12,847 nt of DNA from Pelagophyceae sp. CCMP2097. Taxonomy: Eukaryota > Sar > Pelagophyceae. Below are positions 8,946 to 12,847 of this stretch, piece by piece. Position 1 is the first letter of the stretch. Every line of letters begins with the position of its first letter. Location of the stretch: assembly GCA_026770575.1 (NCBI GenBank), contig MU657382.1:45392-58238 (forward strand). Reading direction: 5' to 3'. The notes beneath the pieces were generated by a model. It searched no databases and was not told the origin of the DNA. It saw nothing but the letters and a program-made list of their open reading frames with translations. The position numbers and the translations under genes are program-made.

Positions 8946-9035
8946 GCGGCCGACCAGATTCGAACCTGTGACCAAAAACTTCTTATATGATGATTCCAAT
9001 GAGGCTCCTGCTCGACATCCACTCCCAATTTTAGC
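8946..9035 (-). mobile_element. tRNA-like (SINE-like) relic with B box and A-rich tail
   Basis: On the minus strand GGTTCGAATCT (plus 8966-8956) matches the Pol III B-box/T-loop consensus, flanked by an imperfect T-stem and a CGGCCGC that would be an acceptor strand. It is followed by a long A-rich tail (plus 8945 downward). No matching 5' acceptor and no clean D or anticodon arm is found, so it is not a functional tRNA. A B-box unit followed by an A-rich tail is what tRNA-derived short interspersed elements look like. Confidence 0.4.
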
Positions 9036-9103
9036 AATCACATCAACCACAAATCGCTGAATCTGCCGAGTTGCTGCCCTTTTCATCCCAAAGGTGTAAC
9101 CTC

Positions 9104-9175
9104 AAGGATTTACCCGGGGACAGACAGAAGGACAGACAGACGGACGGACAGACAAAATTGCCCCTGGTAATCCTT
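9104..9175. repeat. GACA/GACG microsatellite bracketed by a 15-bp inverted repeat
   Basis: GACAGACAGAAGGACAGACA and its variants run from about 9119 to 9154. The flanks AAGGATTTACCCGGGG (9104-9119) and CCCCTGGTAATCCTT (9161-9175) are near-perfect inverted copies, so the microsatellite sits in the loop of a potential hairpin. Confidence 0.8.
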
Positions 9176-9183
9176 CAATCAAA

Positions 9184-9605
9184 GGACCCGAAGGGCCCTT
9201 GCCGTAAACTGACGTTGATTAAACGGCAAGGACCCTTCGGCAAGGCTGGTAAAAACGAAAATTTGGCCCCCAGGGAACATGTTTGGAACAACGTTCCCAG
9301 GCTATTTCATAAAACATCCAAAAACACGTGAATAAAACATGCCACGGCGACTGCATCCGAGGGTCGTGAGACGGGCTGCCCTTAACTGCCCTGCGGATTG
9401 AATCCTAAATATTATCCCAATTTGAGTTATTCATCTCTCCGAGAGGGCTCTCCAGAGGTCCAGCCGGCGGCCCCGGTGGTGCCACACGCGGGGGGGAACA
9501 AGAACACGTGTTTTTTCCCGGTGGTGGGAACAAAACAAACACGTGTTTTTAGGGATTTGATCAAAACAACGTTTTACGTTTTTACCAGCCTTGCCCTTCG
9601 GGTCC
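9184..9605. mobile_element. 422-bp MITE-like element with 12-bp terminal inverted repeats
   Basis: It begins GGACCCGAAGGG (9184-9195) and ends with the exact reverse complement CCCTTCGGGTCC (9594-9605). TCAAA lies immediately outside both ends (9179-9183 and 9606-9610), a plausible 5-bp target-site duplication. It has no coding capacity for a transposase. A second internal inverted pair joins about 9230-9257 (GGACCCTTCGGCAAGGCTGG then TAAAAACG) to 9577-9605, and a strong stem-loop lies at the left end. The TSD is AT-rich and short, so it could be chance. Confidence 0.6.
9188..9240. repeat. stem-loop with 18-bp arms
   Basis: Arms CCGAAGGGCCCTTGCCGT (9188-9205) and ACGGCAAGGACCCTTCGG (9223-9240) pair with one central mismatch around a 17-nt loop. 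It forms the left end of the MITE-like element. Confidence 0.9.
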
Positions 9606-9726
9606 TCAAAAACCCGTCTGCTTCTAGCTGGCTAGGAATTCTTAGCCTCGCTTTTTAGTGACCCCCCAAAATCGGTACCCCGCTAATTTTCCGTACCTCG
9701 AAAAAAATGCGCGGCTCCGCGATGAT

Positions 9727-9812
9727 CGTAATGACCCGCTGGGGGCAAAAGGGGATTCACCGGATCATTATCCTTGGAGGTGATTGTGGGGCCCGGTATA
9801 TATACCGCAACG
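9727..9812. repeat. 86-bp direct repeat, copy 1
   Basis: Identical to 10082-10167 except for one base (A at 9734 against G at 10089). It contains the perfect 14-bp palindrome CGGTATATATACCG at 9794-9807. Confidence 0.95.
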
Positions 9813-10081
9813 CTTCCCCACACGCATACCGTAGGAACGGGAGGTTTAGCGTGGAGAAAGACAAAATACGATAATGCACCGGGCCTTGGTCCGGCTCCGG
9901 TGGCGGCCTTACTGCAGGTCTTGAACCTGTTGCCGCGGGGCGGGCTTACTGCGTGTCTTGGACACGTGGCCGCTGGGGAGTGGAGGCTTACCAGGGTAAC
10001 ACTCGACAAAAATCGAGTGCTCCCTGCGGGAATCGAACCCGAGTCCATTCGCAAGTCATTGTGTACGTGGGCCCATTAACC
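9813..10081 (-). mobile_element. segment between the 86-bp repeats: hairpin chain plus tRNA-like B box
   Basis: On the minus strand GGTTCGATTCC (plus 10039-10029) is a perfect B-box/T-loop with a GGG/CCC stem. Beside it are three spaced hairpins: CAGGT/ACCTG at 9915-9929, CGTGTC/GACACG at 9952-9966 and CACTCGA/TCGAGTG at 10000-10019, each preceded by a CTTAC motif. A further hairpin, GGGCCCATTA with TAATGGCCC, is at about 10069-10092. No complete tRNA cloverleaf can be drawn: the anticodon stem does not pair and the acceptor pairs poorly. The best reading is a tRNA-derived short element or a miniature terminal-repeat element bounded by the 86-bp repeats. The plus-strand frames here are not believable proteins. 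Confidence 0.45.
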
Positions 10082-10167
10082 CGTAATGGCCCGCTGGGGG
10101 CAAAAGGGGATTCACCGGATCATTATCCTTGGAGGTGATTGTGGGGCCCGGTATATATACCGCAACG
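10082..10167. repeat. 86-bp direct repeat, copy 2
   Basis: Second copy of the 9727-9812 repeat, offset exactly 355 bp, with the palindrome CGGTATATATACCG at 10149-10162. It ends 18 bp before the left arm of the foldback element. Confidence 0.95.
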
Positions 10168-10185
10168 ATGATGACCCCCAGGACG

Positions 10186-10750
10186 TTCTCAGCGCGCGCG
10201 CCCCCCCGGAGGTCGCGAGTGGTGCGTTCGACGCGCAGCGTTGCGGGCCATACTGAGTACCCAAACTCACTGCCGTCGCGCGCGCGCGCCGCCCGCAACA
10301 TGGGGGAAGAGGGCCACCGGGGCGCTCGCGGCGCGCTTCGTGGGCCACTCAGGGTGGCCATCTTCCCAGGGCGGCGACACCAGCACACGAAGTGTCCCCT
10401 CCCGAGCCAGCGGAGCCTCCGACCGAAAGGCCGCTGCGTTTCCGCCGGCGTCCGCCGCGTAGCGCTTGCGTCCCAGCACATGGTGTCACCCGCCGGCCTT
10501 CGTCGCGGCGCCGCTGGCTCAAGAGGGCCGCATCGTACCCTTGAGTCGCCGCCCCGAGAAGATGGCCACCCTGAGCGGCCCACGAAGCGCGCCGCGAGCG
10601 CCCTGCGGCTCTCTTCCCCCCTTTTTTTTCGCATATTGCGGGCGGCGCGCGCGCGCGACGGCGGTAAACTTTTGGTACTCAGTATGACCCACAACGCTGC
10701 GCGTCGAACGCGCCACTCGCGACCTCCAGGGAGGGCGCGCGCGCTAAGAA
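10186..10750. mobile_element. 565-bp foldback (MITE-like) element with arms of about 200 bp
   Basis: The left arm 10186-10378 and right arm 10545-10750 are inverted copies over nearly their whole length. Examples: GGAGGTCGCGAGTGG near both outer ends, CGTTCGACGCGCAGCGTTG, and CAGGGTGGCCATCTTC near the inner ends. The outer ends read TTCTCAGCGCGCG and, reversed, TTCTTAGCGCGCG. The 166-nt centre still pairs partly (GAGCCAGCGG with CCGCTGGCTC). It has no transposase frame. The two arms translate into similar peptides only because they are inverted copies. No clear target-site duplication is seen. Confidence 0.85.
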
Positions 10751-11107
10751 ATCCCTACCGCCCGAGAAAGACTTTCTGCCATAAGAGAGGGCTAGGAAAT
10801 CCTGGAACCTAGGATTTCCAAGTTGGTATAAACCCAACTCGGACCCTAAAATTCGGCCTCCTTGGATTTTTCCTTCGCAAAACTTGGCCGACAGGAAAAA
10901 TGACCCGGATTGGTTTTTAGCGTTTGGTATAAACTGGGGGGGTGAGTGCTTTTTTGGGCTCGGCTACGAAAAAATGTATTTTTTAAGACCCATTTATGGA
11001 AAACCCGGAGGCGTGGGTCCCACAAGCCACCTCCACCTCGTCGCGGACCCATGGAACTGCTAATGAGGCAGCCCCACCCAGGTGGATCTTAAGCAAGCAA
11101 CTGCCAA
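10751..11107. other. gene-free stretch with short hairpins
   Basis: It contains the palindromic pair GGAAATCCT (10795-10803) and AGGATTTCC (10811-10819), and AGTTGG/CCAACT at 10821-10839. TTGGTATAAAC occurs at 10823-10833 and again at 10924-10934. No frame looks coding on either strand. Confidence 0.6.
10912..10941. repeat. right copy of the 30-bp inverted repeat
   Basis: Matches the reverse complement of 8681-8710 at 27 of 30 positions. The two copies lie in opposite orientation about 2.2 kb apart and enclose all of the mobile-type sequence in the window. Confidence 0.85.
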
Positions 11108-11797
11108 TCAGAGCGATTTAAGGTGTCGCGTCTCGTCTGGGGCGAGCTCGAGGCCCGCTGGCATAGCCGCCAAGTCGTGGAGGCGGCGCCAGTGCGCCTT
11201 CATGTTGTACGACCAGACGGCGGGACGCTTCGTGTCCTTGCACTTCTTGGAGACCTCCGCGCCGGCCAGCTTGTGGTCATCCTCAGCGAGGTTGGGGTGG
11301 CAGGCCGGGCAGACGATGGGGCGGTTCGTCGACAGAGACTTCTTCGACGACGTTGCTAAAGCAGTGGCGGTGAACTTGACGCAGCGGGCGAGGGTGTCGC
11401 TGTCCGCCGTGGGCGCAAAAGACGCGCATGCGATGCGCGGTTGGTAGCTGCTGCTCGTCTTCTCGATGAACGCCGGGCAATCCGACGTGGGGCCGTAGCA
11501 CAGGGGGCACATCACAGGGTAGGGCACCGTGCTGGGTGTCCAGAGAACGTGGTGCGCTGCGTGCGTCAAGCTGGCGCCCACGTCGGCGAGCTCCCTGGAG
11601 CAGCCGACGAATAGGCACGGGCGGCGAGCGTTTGCGCGCGACGTGAGCACCTGTCGCAGCTCCGTTGTAAAGAGGCGCGCGCCCGACGCGTCGCGGTGCG
11701 CAACATTCCCGGGCGCCGTCGTCAAAACGTCGATGGCGCCCGGCTCGTCCACGATCCGGAGCCAGAGCGCAGCGCCGTGGTCCTTGAGCGAGCGCCC
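11108..11797 (-). CDS. Cys/His-rich (zinc-binding type) protein, C-terminal part without a start
   Basis: The frame opens after TGA at 11800-11798 and ends in TGA at 11110-11108 (229 codons). There is no ATG near its beginning, so it is a 3' exon or a truncated gene. Likely metal ligands, counted from the GTG at 11752: CPLC at 82-85 with Cys92, CPAC at 148-151, Cys171, and a final SYNMKAHWRRLH with His187 and His192. The last group resembles a C2H2- or BED-like finger with a long spacer. Upstream text such as KDHGAALWLRIVDEPGAID and ARRPCLFVGCSRELADVGA is clearly coding-like. No family is named with confidence; DNA-binding or transposon-derived proteins are possible. Flanking coding-like fragments in other frames suggest decay. 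Confidence 0.6.
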   Translation of the reverse strand, partial: GRSLKDHGAALWLRIVDEPGAIDVLTTAPGNVAHRDASGARLFTTELRQVLTSRANARRPCLFVGCSRELADVGASLTHAAHHVLWTPSTVPYPVMCPLCYGPTSDCPAFIEKTSSSYQPRIACASFAPTADSDTLARCVKFTATALATSSKKSLSTNRPIVCPACHPNLAEDDHKLAGAEVSKKCKDTKRPAVWSYNMKAHWRRLHDLAAMPAGLELAPDETRHLKSL

Positions 11798-11979
11798 TCA
11801 GGTGGTACGCGTTCACGCCAAAAGTTTCTCACAAGCTTCGCACGTCGCCTCGCGCACCGCTGTGCGCTTAAGAGTAACTGCTTTCCCCGTCCACGACTAC
11901 GAGGGTGCTGCCGATGGGCACGACAGTGAGACCTGTTGCGCTGCGTCCCGAGGGACCCAGGACAGCGTAGTGCAATATA
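11798..11979 (-). pseudogene. coding-like fragments upstream of the zinc-binding frame, in shifted frames
   Basis: Three minus-strand pieces read like protein but in different frames: HYAVLGPSGRSATG followed by LTVVPIGSTLVVVDGESSYS, ended by a TAA; RTAVREATCEACEKLLA with a CxxC pair, ended by TGA; and VNAYHL just before the frame of the zinc-binding gene. Their order fits one ancestral protein broken by small indels. A GTGCGCGAGG inside could also be a splice donor, but the joins I tried did not keep frame. Confidence 0.35.
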
Positions 11980-12264
11980 AGTTAGGAATCCTACTTTGTT
12001 AGTGTTAATATGAGTGGTTAAGAGAGGAAGAAGGAGCTTCAGGTTGAAGCAAAGAAACGTTCTTTCCGGTAAAGGATTGTGGAAAGAACGTGCTTTCAAC
12101 AGGCTCTTGAACGGTTTGATCAGTTGAAGGACGTGCTCAACGGGCCTGGTAAACGGCCCGCCAGCAGAGGGACTTGTTTGGCGTCCGATACGACACGGAA
12201 CGTAAAAGCCCGCCCTTCAAAAGAAGAGTGGTTTCACGCCATGTCTGTCGGACGCCAGGCCAAT
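11980..12264. other. intergenic stretch with a perfect hairpin
   Basis: AT-richer than its flanks. It contains ACGTTCTTTCC at 12057-12067 and its exact reverse complement GGAAAGAACGT at 12081-12091, with a 13-nt loop. No believable reading frame. It sits downstream of the right-hand minus-strand gene and could hold its 3' end or terminator signals. Confidence 0.5.
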
Positions 12265-12846
12265 TCAGCCGAGGCGTGGCGCGACGCGGTGCGAGTTCTC
12301 GATCTTGCTCTCCTGGTCGAGGATCATGCCGATGCGCTGGCCCTTGGTCGGCAAGCCGTCTGCGCTGGTCCAAAGGTTGTACCACGAATTCAACGGGTCC
12401 AGCTTGAGGCCCATCTCCGCGATGCTCTCGATGAAGTCGACGCACAAATTGTGGTATTCCACGTAGTGCGGCCCCTGGGCCGAGATGCGGATGGCGCGGT
12501 CCGACTGCTTCACTTGTCCACCCGCCTGTAGGAAGTTGTCCAAGGAATTATTTTCCTTCACCAACTCCTGCAGCGTGATCGCAGTGGTCATATCGGCGAC
12601 GAGGTTGTCGTCCTTCTCGTATTCGAGCGAGAGCTGGCACACGACGAAAATCGGCAGCGGCGAAGCGAGGAAGCCGACGGGCACGTATTGCTCCATCTCG
12701 ATCTTGAGCTTGCCCTTGTGCTGCACCTTCGTCTGCGTGAGCCGGGGTCTCAGGTACGTGAAGTTCTTGGAGTTGGACTCGCCTATCATGCAAACTTTGT
12801 TGAAGTGCGTGGCGAATCCTTCGCTGAGCGCAGTCCACTCCTTGCC
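12265..12846 (-). CDS. C-terminal 193 residues of an unrecognised protein, open to the right edge
   Basis: The minus-strand frame is open from the window edge (GKEWTALSEGF) to TGA at 12267-12265. Composition is balanced and protein-like, with lower codon GC than the LRR gene. Segments include KLKIEMEQYVPVGF, a hydrophobic SPLPIFVVCQLSL, LVADMTTAITLQELVKEN, SAQGPHYVEYHNLCVDFIES and LDPLNSWYNLWTSADG. The hydrophobic stretch has charged flanks and may be a buried strand rather than a membrane segment. I recognise no family. The ATG at 12789 is internal, since the frame continues beyond it. The base composition and the broken neighbour hint at acquired or mobile DNA, but nothing proves this. Confidence 0.7.
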   Translation of the reverse strand, partial: GKEWTALSEGFATHFNKVCMIGESNSKNFTYLRPRLTQTKVQHKGKLKIEMEQYVPVGFLASPLPIFVVCQLSLEYEKDDNLVADMTTAITLQELVKENNSLDNFLQAGGQVKQSDRAIRISAQGPHYVEYHNLCVDFIESIAEMGLKLDPLNSWYNLWTSADGLPTKGQRIGMILDQESKIENSHRVAPRLG

Positions 12847-12847
12847 G

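Larger units (their letters stand above)
8657..9103. other. gene-free, AT-rich stretch with short palindromes
   Basis: Composition changes from very GC-rich to AT-rich. It contains poly-T/A runs, a perfect palindrome CATTGCAATG at 8825-8834, and an inverted repeat TAAATAATT at 8841-8849 with AATTATTTA at 8852-8860. It also holds low-complexity ATTTTTATTTTT around 8885-8915 and a tRNA-like segment listed separately. The only long frame (8877-9086, minus) spans the tRNA-like piece and the A-rich tail and is not believable as a gene. Confidence 0.6.

Noticed and set aside
8877..9086. A 69-codon minus-strand frame
   Set aside because: It is made of the tRNA-like relic and its A-rich tail (Lys/Ile/Arg run), with no protein-like conservation visible.
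10029..10112. A complete tRNA gene on the minus strand
   Set aside because: The T-arm is perfect, but the acceptor pairs at only five of seven positions, the length is too great for a class I tRNA, and the anticodon stem does not form.
9774..10138. Plus-strand frames containing GNRTRVHSQV and AGIEPESIRK
   Set aside because: These peptides come from translating the antisense of a tRNA T-arm, a common source of false predicted proteins.
10056..10812. Several overlapping frames up to 227 codons with similar peptides on both strands
   Set aside because: They are translations of the two arms of the foldback element; the similarity follows from the inverted repeat, not from gene homology.
8681..10941. 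Target-site duplication around the 30-bp inverted repeats
   Set aside because: The flanking bases (GACTG on the left, GTGAG on the right) do not match, so no duplication can be claimed.

Overview
The window looks like nuclear DNA of a GC-rich eukaryotic alga. A stramenopile, most likely a pelagophyte related to Aureococcus or Pelagomonas, fits best. The basis is very GC-rich coding sequence, two intron-bearing genes with very short introns (45-129 nt) whose donors are mostly GTGCG(Y/A), a 37-residue WAYA-type repeat protein of the organelle RNA-binding OPR/RAP kind, and many non-coding repeats. The organism assignment is inference. There is no sign of operons or bacterial ribosome binding sites.

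Layout, left to right. (1) 1-178: a short reading frame that may be the 3' end of a plus-strand gene. (2) 266-about 2215, plus strand: an RRM-like fragment, then a decayed OPR/Tbc2-like gene. It has at least twelve 111-nt repeats in strict register, but is broken by frameshifts and by two nonsense codons, one of them a conserved Trp turned into TGA. (3) 2528-7538, minus strand: the main gene. I reconstruct six exons whose lengths sum to an exact multiple of three (1,551 residues). They encode a protein with three leucine-rich-repeat blocks, two WW-like segments between the first two blocks, and a long charged coiled-coil C-terminus. (4) 7574-8539, minus strand: a five-exon gene, also fully in frame after splicing (224 residues), with a Lys/Pro-rich N-terminus and a charged helical middle. 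Only 35 nt separate its stop from the next start, so the two may be one transcription unit.

(5) 8657-11107: no convincing protein gene. Base composition becomes AT-richer and the stretch is a nest of repeats: two tRNA-like Pol III B-box segments, a 422-bp inverted-repeat element with a possible 5-bp target duplication, a GACA microsatellite bracketed by inverted repeats, an 86-bp direct repeat pair carrying a 14-bp palindrome, a chain of hairpins, and a 565-bp foldback element with arms of about 200 bp. A 30-bp inverted repeat lies near both ends of the whole region.

(6) 11108-12847, minus strand: a Cys/His-rich zinc-binding-type reading frame lacking an N-terminus, with coding-like fragments upstream in shifted frames, followed by the C-terminal 193 residues of an unrecognised protein running off the right edge.

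Only the LRR-WW gene and its upstream neighbour look intact. The rest is decayed or mobile sequence. The most novel item is the LRR-WW-LRR-coiled-coil protein. The most structurally unusual part is the repeat nest at 8.9-10.9 kb.
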